DNA from: Acidobacteriaceae bacterium
GTDB taxonomy: Bacteria; Acidobacteriota; Terriglobia; Terriglobales; Acidobacteriaceae
NCBI GenBank assembly: GCA_003140705.1
Contig: PLKU01000540.1
Location: 1 to 6,588, forward strand
Direction: 5' to 3'
Length of the DNA: 6,588 bases
In this document: piece after piece, positions 1 to 6,148 of the stretch
How the letters are laid out: the number at the start of each line of letters is the position of its first letter
Numbering within the stretch: the stretch's first letter is position 1
Notes under the pieces: generated by a model
What the model was told of the DNA's origin: nothing
Seen by the model: the letters and a program-made list of their open reading frames with translations, nothing else
Database searches by the model: none
Translations under genes and position numbers: made by a program

Positions 1-2164
1 CGATCTTGCCGTCGTTGAACAAGTCGCCGAAAGCAGCTCCACGAGCTGGAATCACATCGGCCAGCCCAGTGCCTTCGACCGCCGGCATGATTTCAAATTT
101 CTTCCCGTGATTGAGGTTGTGAAACAGCAGTGGCCGCTCCGACCACGAAGTACCCCAATTGTGGTGATCCACTTGCGGGTACACATGACCGCTGACAAAC
201 ATCAGGTCCTTCCAGCCGTCGTTGTCGTAATCGAAAAACTGGGTACCCCAACTGAGAAACGGATAGGTACCTTCCGCGATGCCCATTTGCGGCGTGATGT
301 CAACAAAGTTGCCGTCTCCATCATTGCGATAGAGCGTCTTGTAGTCGTCGGAGAAGGTGGTGGTATAAAGATCGAGCCGTCCGTTATTGGTGTAATCGCC
401 GACAGCAAGGCCCATCGAGGCAGTCTCGCGGGCGTCCTGGTTGAGGGCGAAGCCGGAGTAGAAACTTGTGTCCTGAAAAGTGCCATCACCTTTGTTGATG
501 TACAGGTAGTTGGGCGAAGAGTCGTCGGTCACGATCAGGTCGACCTTGCCGTCGTTGTCGACGTCTACAAAAGTGGAAGAAAAGCCATAGTAGCGCCGCT
601 TGTCGCTGACGCCGGCCTTTTCGCTCACGTCCGTAAAAGTTCCATCGCCGTTGTTGTGGAATAGGTGATCTTGCTCTCCCTGTAAGCCTCGCGGTCCGCA
701 CATGGTTGCGGCGCCTCGGAATGCGCAATTTGCATAGGAGACCGCTTTCGATCCGGGTGAGGGCAGATTATTCATGTCCCAGTGAACATACCCCGGAACA
801 AAAATATCCAGTCGCCCGTCGCCATCGTAATCACCAAAACTTGGACCTGTGGACCAGTTGCCGAGTGTAACCCCTGCCGCCTCGGCAACGTCAGTGAATG
901 TGCCATCGTGGTTATTGTGGTACAGCCGGTTCTTGCCAAAATTGGCCACGTATAGATCGGGCCAGCCGTCATTGTCGAAATCGATAAACCCACAGCCCCA
1001 TGCGACATACTGGTTGTTGATTCCGATTCCCGACGAAAACGCAGCATCGGTGAAAGTCCCATCGGCATTGTTGTGATAGAGGTTGCAAGTGTCGTCTGCG
1101 AAGTTTGTCTTGAAAATATCGAACCATCCATCGCAGTCGTAGTCGCCCACGGCCACGCCCATCCCTGCCTGCTCATGGCCATTCTCGCTATAGGCGCAAC
1201 CGGCCATTACGGCGACGTCGTCAAAAGTACCGTCGCGATTATTGTGGAACAGGATGCTCGCTTCCGAGTCCACCGCAACGTAAATGTCGGGCCAGCCGTC
1301 GTTATCGAAGTCACATGAAGCCGCGGTAATGGAATACCGCGGGCCCGGCTTCAGGACGCCTGACTTCTCGGAAACGTCCGTGAACGTCCCGTCTCCGTTG
1401 TTGTGATAAAGAGCATTGGTATCGCCGGGAAGGCCGCGGGGGCCGCACATTGTCGGGACCCCTTTCCATTGGCAGACCGCGGCACTGCCGGGGGACAAAC
1501 TTTTCTCCGGATCGAGTTTTATGTAGTTGCAGACGAAAAGGTCCAAGTGTCCGTCGCGGTCATAGTCAAGAAACGTACAACCGGCGCCCCAGCGGAGGCG
1601 TTCATCGTAAACGCCGGCTTTGCCGGTCACATCTGTAAACGTCCCGTCGGCGTTGTTGTGAAACAGGATGTTGTGTCCCCAGAAGCAGCAGAACAGGTCG
1701 TCCCAGCCATCGTTGTCATAGTCGCCGACGCAGACGCCTGTCTGCCAACCAGTGCGCGCCAGGCCCGATTTTTCGGTAACATTGCTGAACGTGCCGTCGC
1801 GATTATTTCGATAGAGCGCGTTGTGCAGCGAAGTGGGGGGCGTGTAGAAGTCGCAGGAGCCGCTGTTTACCAGATAAATATCTAACCATCCGTCGTTGTC
1901 GTAATCGAAGAAGGCGCACCCCGTAGCCATCGATTCGACAATGTAAGTGAAGCTCTCCCGCTCGCCGTAAACAATCGTCTCCGTCAATCCCGCAGAATGC
2001 GCAACATCCACAAAGTGCGAAAATGGTGCAGCATTTTTCCCCGTGGCGGGCGCTGCTTGAAGTCGACCCGAAATCAGCACCGGAGCAATAGCCGCAGGAA
2101 TGCTTTGCAGCACGCGCCGCCGCGTCCAAAGACCGGTGCTCTTGCAGCCTGTCAAACCTAACAT
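1..2164 (-). CDS. Large FG-GAP/VCBS-repeat protein, CRTAC1 (ASPIC/UnbV) type, C-terminus cut by window edge
   Basis: I translated the minus strand from 2164 to 1. It is open throughout: 721 codons, no stop, so the 3' end lies outside. At least ten Ca-binding-type loops of the form DxDxDG[W/R/K]xD begin near residues 87, 148, 200, 285, 341, 395, 445, 534, 590 and 645. The ninth is degenerate (DYTNNG). Each is followed by a strand and then LYxNNxDGTFTDV, the FG-GAP/VCBS blade pattern, implying a beta-propeller. Two MCGPRGL blocks (residues 239-245 and 488-494) with nearby cysteines are typical of acidobacterial CRTAC1-like proteins. The ASPIC/UnbV domain expected at the C-terminus is not reached. 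The N-terminus has a twin-arginine-like stretch (TRRRVLQ, residues 14-20) and a weak hydrophobic segment, suggesting Tat export. An in-frame TGA at 2177-2179 limits the start to ATG 2164 or TTG 2155. Molecular role is unknown for the family; surface or periplasmic binding is inference. It probably shares a transcript with the TPR gene upstream. Confidence 0.93.
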   Translation of the reverse strand, partial: MLGLTGCKSTGLWTRRRVLQSIPAAIAPVLISGRLQAAPATGKNAAPFSHFVDVAHSAGLTETIVYGERESFTYIVESMATGCAFFDYDNDGWLDIYLVNSGSCDFYTPPTSLHNALYRNNRDGTFSNVTEKSGLARTGWQTGVCVGDYDNDGWDDLFCCFWGHNILFHNNADGTFTDVTGKAGVYDERLRWGAGCTFLDYDRDGHLDLFVCNYIKLDPEKSLSPGSAAVCQWKGVPTMCGPRGLPGDTNALYHNNGDGTFTDVSEKSGVLKPGPRYSITAASCDFDNDGWPDIYVAVDSEASILFHNNRDGTFDDVAVMAGCAYSENGHEQAGMGVAVGDYDCDGWFDIFKTNFADDTCNLYHNNADGTFTDAAFSSGIGINNQYVAWGCGFIDFDNDGWPDLYVANFGKNRLYHNNHDGTFTDVAEAAGVTLGNWSTGPSFGDYDGDGRLDIFVPGYVHWDMNNLPSPGSKAVSYANCAFRGAATMCGPRGLQGEQDHLFHNNGDGTFTDVSEKAGVSDKRRYYGFSSTFVDVDNDGKVDLIVTDDSSPNYLYINKGDGTFQDTSFYSGFALNQDARETASMGLAVGDYTNNGRLDLYTTTFSDDYKTLYRNDGDGNFVDITPQMGIAEGTYPFLSWGTQFFDYDNDGWKDLMFVSGHVYPQVDHHNWGTSWSERPLLFHNLNHGKKFEIMPAVEGTGLADVIPARGAAFGDLFNDGKI

Positions 2165-2170
2165 CCTCCT
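2165..2170 (-). promoter_or_regulatory. Shine-Dalgarno AGGAGG touching the ATG of the FG-GAP gene
   Basis: A perfect AGGAGG lies directly against ATG 2164 with zero spacing, too close for normal initiation there. The in-frame TTG three codons later (2155-2153) has a 9-nt spacing and may be the real start. That would give a protein beginning at residue 4 of the frame described. The Shine-Dalgarno lies in the 52-bp gap after the TPR gene stop, so this gene can be translated independently of its neighbour. Confidence 0.6.
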
Positions 2171-2216
2171 TTGCGCTCAACCCAGCCAAGTCAATCCGGC
2201 CGCCAGTTTTCCGACC

Positions 2217-3488
2217 TTAGTTTCGAACATGTGCGGCTGCCAGTTTCCGGCTAAGCGCCACAGCGGCAGCATTGCTTGGATCAATCTTCAGAGCATGGTT
2301 AACAGCTTCCTGCGCCTCCTGTGTGCGGGACTCTGTGGCGAGCACAGCCGCCAAAGAAACCCAGGCTTGCGCATTCTCCGGCGCTCCCTGCACAGTCAAA
2401 CGGAATTGCCGTTCCGCTCCTGCATTGTCACCCGACTGATAATCCAGGTAGCCAAGCTGGTACTGCGCAAGAACAAAATTCGGATCGGCCTTGATCGACT
2501 GCTCCAACGCCGTACGTTCCGCCACCACATCGCCCAAATCGTCCAGAACCATTGCCAGTCGATAAGCAAAACCAGCATTGCCCGGCTCCGCGGCGCAGGC
2601 CTCTCGATATAAATCTGCAGCCTTTCGATTGTCTCCAGACTTTGCAGCCTGTGCTGCCTCCGTCGACTTCAGCACCGCCAGAGACCGATTCGATTCTTCC
2701 TGCAGTCTCTGCTGATAGAGCTTCAACTGCTGCTGAGCCGCTTCGGTTTCACCCAGAGTGCGCAACGCCTTTGCCAATTCAAAGTGAATCTGCGGTGCGT
2801 CGGTGCCCAATTCTATAGCCTTTTCGAGCTGTTCCTTTGCCCCGGCGGCATCCCCCATCTGCTCAAGCACCAAGCCAAGGTTCACGCGAGAGTTATAGTC
2901 GTTTGGGTTTACAGCCACCGATTCCTCAAGGTGCTTGCGCGCAACGGGATAGTCCCCGGCCTTGCGCTCCAAAAAAGCTATCAGATTGAGTAAGTCGGCG
3001 TCATGCGGGACCAGCGCCAGCAGTCTTTTACCCAGAATCGTTGCCTCGTGATAGGCCCCGGTATTTACAAGCGTGCGCAGGTAGATGCGCTGCGCTTCGA
3101 TATCGTTGGGCTTATCGAGCGCGAGATTCTTTGAAAGTGATGATGCTGCCTCGAAATGAGACTCGTTGACGTACAGAGACACCAGCCCTGCAGTGAGGGC
3201 ATCGGAGTTCGGGTAGCTCTTGAGCCCAGACAGAAGAGTTTCTTCTGCGCAGTCCGTCTGGCCATTCTTGCTGAACCAATTGCCCAATAAGGCATAAGCG
3301 TCTTGGTTGGGCGTGGAATGGAGCCGAGCCTCCAACTCGCGCGGACCCGAACATCTTTCCGCTATCGCGAATGAAGATGCGCCCAAGCTGGCCGCTCCCA
3401 GGCAAAGCACAAAACCTAGTCCGGTCCACGCACTCACGAGGAGCGCGGAAATACGGTCAATTGAACTCCCCGAATCAGTGAGGCGCAT
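2217..3488 (-). CDS. Tetratricopeptide-repeat protein with N-terminal signal/anchor segment
   Basis: From ATG 3488 this encodes 423 residues ending AAHVRN. A TTG at 3533 would add 15 residues. Neither start has a strong Shine-Dalgarno, and I prefer the ATG because the extra residues look non-conserved and the ATG puts about 12 residues ahead of the hydrophobic stretch. That stretch (about residues 13-42, ISALLVSAWTGLGFVLC onward) looks like a signal peptide or membrane anchor. The rest, about residues 60-420, is nine to ten TPR units of about 34 residues with the usual Gly/Ala/Pro spacing (examples: NLGLVLEQMGDAAGAKEQL and QLGYLDYQSGDNAGAERQF). A charged Gln/Glu-rich linker, probably coiled coil, sits near residues 255-275. 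TPR arrays are protein-docking scaffolds; no enzyme domain is visible. The FG-GAP gene follows 52 bp downstream, and this pairing of exported TPR and CRTAC1 proteins is common in Acidobacteriota. A joint function is inferred, not shown. Confidence 0.9.
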   Translation of the reverse strand: MRLTDSGSSIDRISALLVSAWTGLGFVLCLGAASLGASSFAIAERCSGPRELEARLHSTPNQDAYALLGNWFSKNGQTDCAEETLLSGLKSYPNSDALTAGLVSLYVNESHFEAASSLSKNLALDKPNDIEAQRIYLRTLVNTGAYHEATILGKRLLALVPHDADLLNLIAFLERKAGDYPVARKHLEESVAVNPNDYNSRVNLGLVLEQMGDAAGAKEQLEKAIELGTDAPQIHFELAKALRTLGETEAAQQQLKLYQQRLQEESNRSLAVLKSTEAAQAAKSGDNRKAADLYREACAAEPGNAGFAYRLAMVLDDLGDVVAERTALEQSIKADPNFVLAQYQLGYLDYQSGDNAGAERQFRLTVQGAPENAQAWVSLAAVLATESRTQEAQEAVNHALKIDPSNAAAVALSRKLAAAHVRN

Positions 3489-3679
3489 GATTCCCAGGCC
3501 CCGAGCATAATTGAGCGCCTGCGGCCCATGCAAGCATCCAAGCCGAGTGCTTTGCGCAGGCTGATTTCCTCATCACGCAGATGATCGATTGGCCACCACC
3601 AGCGCGAGACGACTGCCTCCGCGATGCAGCTCACGTCGTCACCGGCAAATGGGAAGGAAGATGTACTGAAACAAGGTCC

Positions 3680-3756
<77 letters not shown>

Positions 3757-3790
3757 ACAATCGGCGGGAGGGCCATGACGGCCTCTGACT

Positions 3791-3799
3791 ATCATACCA
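3791..3799 (-). promoter_or_regulatory. Candidate extended -10 promoter of the tRNA-Val gene
   Basis: On the minus strand TGG-TATGAT (3799-3791) fits an extended -10 element (TGn plus a hexamer one base from TATAAT). It would start transcription near 3784, about 28 nt before the mature tRNA 5' end. No good -35 lies at the usual distance; an ATGACA at 3810-3805 is too close. The rest of the roughly 200-bp stretch between the tRNA and the IS shows no gene. Confidence 0.35.
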
Positions 3800-3954
3800 G
3801 TGGATGTCATTGCCCTAGGGCTGCGGATCTACGCCCTACGTTTCCCTCGCGGTCAAGCAATCTCCAGACTGGTCCGGACGGGTCAAATGCAAAGTCACGC
3901 GCACAACCCATTCGCGCACGAAGTCATGGGCCCAGTCGCTGGCCGCTGGTACTA

Positions 3955-3968
3955 GTGTAGTGTCTCAT
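3955..3968 (+). repeat. Left terminal inverted repeat of the IS630 element
   Basis: The sequence GTGTAGTGTCTCAT starts directly after the target TA. It matches the complement of the right end at 13 of 14 positions, differing at position 7 (T versus C). Confidence 0.88.
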
Positions 3969-3986
3969 TATTAGAATCATTTATAT

Positions 3987-4020
3987 ATTGAGGCTCATCT
4001 TATGATGAGGAGACCTCGAT
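3987..4020 (+). promoter_or_regulatory. Hairpin over the transposase Shine-Dalgarno and leader
   Basis: CTCATC (3994-3999) and GATGAG (4004-4009) form a perfect 6-bp stem around the loop TTAT. Outside it, ATTGAGG (3987-3993) pairs with CCTCGAT (4014-4020) with one U-G pair, leaving GAGA (4010-4013) bulged. The Shine-Dalgarno GAGGAG (4007-4012) lies half in the inner stem and half in the bulge, 8 nt before ATG 4021. RNA entering from outside the IS could fold and hide the ribosome site. RNA started inside would lack the left arm; a TATATT at 3984-3989 is a weak -10 candidate with a start near 3996. The fold is seen in sequence; the control role is inferred from similar arrangements in other insertion sequences. 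Confidence 0.5.
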
Positions 4021-5109
4021 ATGCGTGTTGCGCCTCCAGTTGTTCTGAGTGAAGCAGTCCGTCGAAAGCTGGAGCAGCAGTCGCGTGGGCGTTCCACGCA
4101 GGCGCGTGTGGTGTTGCGCAGCCGCATCGTGCTGTTGGCTGCCGAAGGCTTCGAGAACAAGCAGATTTCGGCAGCGCTGAAGGTAGCTCCGCGCATGGCG
4201 GCGCTGTGGCGGGGCCGTTTTCTTGAGCTTGGAATCGAAGGGCTGCTGCAGGATGCGCCTCGGCCGGGCCGCACTCCGACAATCTCTCGTGCGTCTCTGA
4301 TTGAGAAGACCACGCAAAGCAGTCCGGCGAACGCCACGCAGTGGTCCACGCGCACAATGGCGCGGGAGATGGGCATCTCCAAGGCCTCGGTGTCGCGCAT
4401 CTGGCGCGCCAGCGGTCTGAAACCGCATCGTATGGAGAGCTTCAAGGTTAGCAACGACCCTCAGTTCGCCGAGAAACTTGAGGCCATCGTCGGGCTGTAC
4501 CTGAATCCTCCCGAGCATGCGCTGGTGTTGAGCGTGGACGAGAAGAGCCAGATACAGGCGCTGGACCGCACGCAACCCGGTCTGCCGATGAAGAAAGGCC
4601 GCGGCGCCACCATGACGCACGACTACAAGCGCAACGGCACAACCACGCTGTTCGCCGCTCTCGATACGGCAACCGGAGAAGTCTACGGGCTATGCCAGCA
4701 GCGGCATCGTCATCAGGAATGGCTCCGCTTCCTGCGCATGATCGACCAGACCGTTCCGGCGGGGAAGGAAATCTATCTGATCTGCGACAACTACGCGACG
4801 CACAAACATGAACGGGTGCAACGCTGGCTTGAAAAGCACAAGCGATTCCATGTTCGCTTCACACCTACGTCGGCTTCATGGCTCAACATGATTGAGCGAT
4901 TCTTCCGCGATCTGACCACCAACCAGATTCGGCGGGCGTCTTCCAGGACCTGGAGCAACTCATCACCGCCATCGGCAACTACATCGACCACCACAACAAC
5001 AACCCAAAGCCCTTCATCTGGACCGCAAAGGCAAACGACATCCTCGAAAAGGTCACCCGAGCTCAGACCACGCTCAATAAAAGACGATCTGCATGAGACG
5101 CTACACTAG
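4021..5109 (+). CDS. IS630-family transposase, catalytic core intact, C-terminus frameshifted
   Basis: The start ATG 4021 follows GAGGAG by 8 nt. Residues about 20-60 form a helix-turn-helix, followed by a linker ([13 protein letters not shown]) and a second helix-turn-helix near 107-135 ([21 protein letters not shown]). The RNase H-like DDE domain follows, with the likely triad D173 (SVDEKSQ), D256 (ICDNYATHK) and E292 (NMIERFF), which gives the 35-residue D-E spacing of the family. It catalyses cut-and-paste transposition into TA. After NQIRR (to residue 305, base 4935) the frame turns into Ser/Thr/Pro-rich low complexity. One frame over, from 4938 to a TGA at 5094-5096, reads [19 protein letters not shown] and on to KRRSA, a normal IS630 C-terminus. 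A lost base near 4935 (a G-run) or a -1 slip giving RRGVF explains it. The frame-0 stop TAG (5107-5109) lies in the target duplication and flank. Activity of the altered protein is uncertain. Confidence 0.92.
   Translation: MRVAPPVVLSEAVRRKLEQQSRGRSTQARVVLRSRIVLLAAEGFENKQISAALKVAPRMAALWRGRFLELGIEGLLQDAPRPGRTPTISRASLIEKTTQSSPANATQWSTRTMAREMGISKASVSRIWRASGLKPHRMESFKVSNDPQFAEKLEAIVGLYLNPPEHALVLSVDEKSQIQALDRTQPGLPMKKGRGATMTHDYKRNGTTTLFAALDTATGEVYGLCQQRHRHQEWLRFLRMIDQTVPAGKEIYLICDNYATHKHERVQRWLEKHKRFHVRFTPTSASWLNMIERFFRDLTTNQIRRASSRTWSNSSPPSATTSTTTTTTQSPSSGPQRQTTSSKRSPELRPRSIKDDLHETLH
5093..5106 (-). repeat. Right terminal inverted repeat of the IS630 element
   Basis: On the minus strand this reads GTGTAGCGTCTCAT, pairing with the left end at 13 of 14 bases. 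The ancestral transposase stop TGA (5094-5096) lies inside this repeat. Confidence 0.88.
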
Positions 5110-5125
5110 AGCCGGACGGCGGCTC
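5109..5125. other. Palindrome immediately beside the right IS end
   Basis: GAGCCG and CGGCTC form a perfect 6-bp stem with a 5-base loop, starting one base after the TA duplication. There is no T-run on either side, so a working terminator is doubtful. It belongs to the host DNA and may have been part of the insertion target. Confidence 0.35.
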
Positions 5126-5155
5126 ACGGTCCTCTCCCTCATTCCGGAACTTCAA

Positions 5156-5174
5156 CGTCATGCAACACATGACG
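5156..5174 (-). terminator. Candidate terminator hairpin of the Coq4-like gene
   Basis: CGTCATG and CATGACG form a perfect 7-bp stem around a 5-base loop. The hairpin begins 11 bases after the stop of the minus-strand Coq4-like gene. Only TTG follows on the minus strand, so the U-tract is weak. It may mark the transcript end or stabilise it rather than act as a strong intrinsic terminator. Confidence 0.45.
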
Positions 5175-5185
5175 GAGAAGGCAAA

Positions 5186-5866
5186 TTACGCGTGAGAACT
5201 CTTGGCGCCGACAGGCGTCACATTTAACATGGTCCGCCACTCTTCAAGTGGACGTTCCCAGTGGTCCTCCCACTTTTGCGCGAGCAGCAGTTTGGCTTTG
5301 ATTCCCATTTGATAGCCTGCCGAAACGGCAGCCAGAACCTCGCCAAGATGTTCCGGGTCCTTAAAGAGGAAACGTAGAACACCGCCGGAAGCAACCATGG
5401 CCGCCATGGGTCTTCGAGTTTGCGCTAGTTCGACAGCCTTGAGGCCAAGTTCACCGACCGGGTCCGTGTCGAACCCGGTAATGATGTGCCAAATGTCATG
5501 AGTCTGGCGAAGACGCATCAAGACGTAGTCGAGGTCGGTGCGGACTTCGCGGACACGGAAATAGTCGGGATCGAATCCTTTGTCGCGCATATGACGAGCA
5601 AAACAGTAGCCGAGCGATTCTTCTGGGAGCCTAAGAAGGGCATCCAAATCGTGAGCCCCATGGCGAAGAAACCGCTCCTCTATAAGTTGAGCCATGTCGG
5701 GGTCGCGGTGGACGTATTCGACAGCGAGTTGATAGGCTTCCAGATTCTGCAGTCCGTCTTCGATATCAAAAACAGATTCTGTGTGGCCGGGGTCCCGGAC
5801 CATGGCCATGAGGCCGCGAAGCGTTTCCAGGTACTGAATCTGATTGCGATGGCTGTGTAATTCCAT
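5186..5866 (-). CDS. Coq4-family protein
   Basis: This 226-residue protein starts at ATG 5866, with GGAG (5878-5875) 8 nt upstream. The family signature is clear. HDIWH (residues 123-127), eleven residues and then E139 reproduce the HDxxH-x11-E metal-binding motif of Coq4. RHMRDKGFDPDYF (91-103) and the C-terminal pattern WEDHWERPLEEWRTMLNV (199-216) also fit. The length matches bacterial members. No signal peptide is visible; the protein is probably cytoplasmic or membrane-peripheral. Eukaryotic COQ4 is needed for coenzyme Q synthesis and has been linked to oxidative decarboxylation of the ring C1. A cyanobacterial homologue was crystallised with a geranylgeranyl phosphate ligand (from memory). 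If the host uses menaquinone, a role in ubiquinone synthesis is unlikely and the substrate is open, perhaps another prenyl lipid. The gene stands alone, divergent from hpnK, with a TAGAAT -10 candidate at 5935-5930 lacking a good -35. It lies inside the tRNA-repeat-bracketed segment. Confidence 0.88.
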   Translation of the reverse strand: MELHSHRNQIQYLETLRGLMAMVRDPGHTESVFDIEDGLQNLEAYQLAVEYVHRDPDMAQLIEERFLRHGAHDLDALLRLPEESLGYCFARHMRDKGFDPDYFRVREVRTDLDYVLMRLRQTHDIWHIITGFDTDPVGELGLKAVELAQTRRPMAAMVASGGVLRFLFKDPEHLGEVLAAVSAGYQMGIKAKLLLAQKWEDHWERPLEEWRTMLNVTPVGAKSSHA

Positions 5867-6148
5867 TCCGGTTTCTCCGAAGGTGAATTCTGTGTGCGCA
5901 AGTCCGGGTCAGCTGAACTGGTTTTGCCAATTCTAGCCTGTACTCTTAGGCAAACGCGATGGAACCACGGAAATTAATTTCGAATGAAGTCGATCAGAGT
6001 CCTGGCAAACGCTCTAACCAACTCACCTAACCGCCCACGCATGGTGGCGCTCTGATGCCGCCCTTTCAAATCTCCACAGCGCGGCAATCTTCGGCAAGCT
6101 TTCTCCTCAACGCATCGGCGGAGCAGCCTCAGTTGATAAACTCGCCCA
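5867..6148. other. Divergent intergenic region between the Coq4-like gene and hpnK
   Basis: These 282 bp hold the 5' ends of two divergent genes. The visible contents are the Coq4-gene Shine-Dalgarno (5878-5875), a weak -10 candidate TAGAAT (5935-5930, minus) and the tRNA-Val fragment (6004-6038). A GATAAA (6135-6140, plus) just before hpnK could be a -10. I see no convincing small gene. Confidence 0.55.
6004..6038 (-). pseudogene. Decayed 5' half of a tRNA-Val gene
   Basis: This is 31 of 35 bases identical to 3724-3758, the 5' half of the complete tRNA-Val plus two upstream bases, in the same orientation and exactly 2280 bp away. The acceptor 5' strand GGGCGGT is intact. The D-stem 5' strand is changed from GCTC to GGTG, which breaks pairing with the retained GAGC. 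Two more changes fall at the start of the anticodon stem. The anticodon loop and the 3' half are missing, so no functional tRNA is possible. TCCTG just before it (5999-6003) may be a residue of the anticodon 3' stem after a small deletion, but this is unsure. Confidence 0.75.

Larger units (their letters stand above)
3955..5106 (+). mobile_element. IS630-family insertion sequence, complete ends, TA target duplication
   Basis: This is a 1152-bp element with near-perfect terminal inverted repeats (13 of 14 bases). It is flanked by TA at 3953-3954 and 5107-5108. Removing the element and one TA rebuilds CTAG at the junction, the preferred IS630 target. It holds one transposase gene with an intact DDE triad but a frameshifted C-terminus. 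It landed between the 5' side of the tRNA-Val gene and the 3' end of the Coq4-like gene, breaking no visible gene. The intact ends suggest a fairly recent insertion. Confidence 0.9.

Noticed and set aside
107..1885. Long open frames on the plus strand (107-664, 1073-1318, 1403-1885) and short minus frames at 202-489, 486-728 and 772-1182
   Set aside because: They are shadows of the FG-GAP gene. Its repeated Asp/Asn/Gly codons read antisense as Val/Ile-rich protein. The minus frame through 2164 is open over the whole length and has clear family motifs.
180..1920. Recurrent DNA motif (CGTCGTTGTCGTAATC and variants) resembling a spaced repeat array
   Set aside because: Spacing is irregular and the motif is the antisense of DYDNDG codons in frame; it is a protein repeat, not CRISPR.
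2146..2164. LTGC near the N-terminus of the FG-GAP protein as a lipobox
   Set aside because: It lies at residues 4-7 with no room for a signal peptide before it. The Tat-like stretch downstream is the better export signal.
3981..4672. Several long frames antisense to the transposase
   Set aside because: They are shadow frames in GC-rich coding DNA with no conserved motif; the plus-strand frame has the full transposase domain set.
4930..4938. Programmed -1 frameshift in the transposase
   Set aside because: CGGCGGG is not a standard slippery heptamer and I saw no clear stimulatory structure; single-base loss is simpler. Kept only as an alternative.
5486..5860. 124-codon plus-strand frame opposite the Coq4-like gene
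   Set aside because: It is antisense to a gene with an intact family motif and has no recognisable domain.
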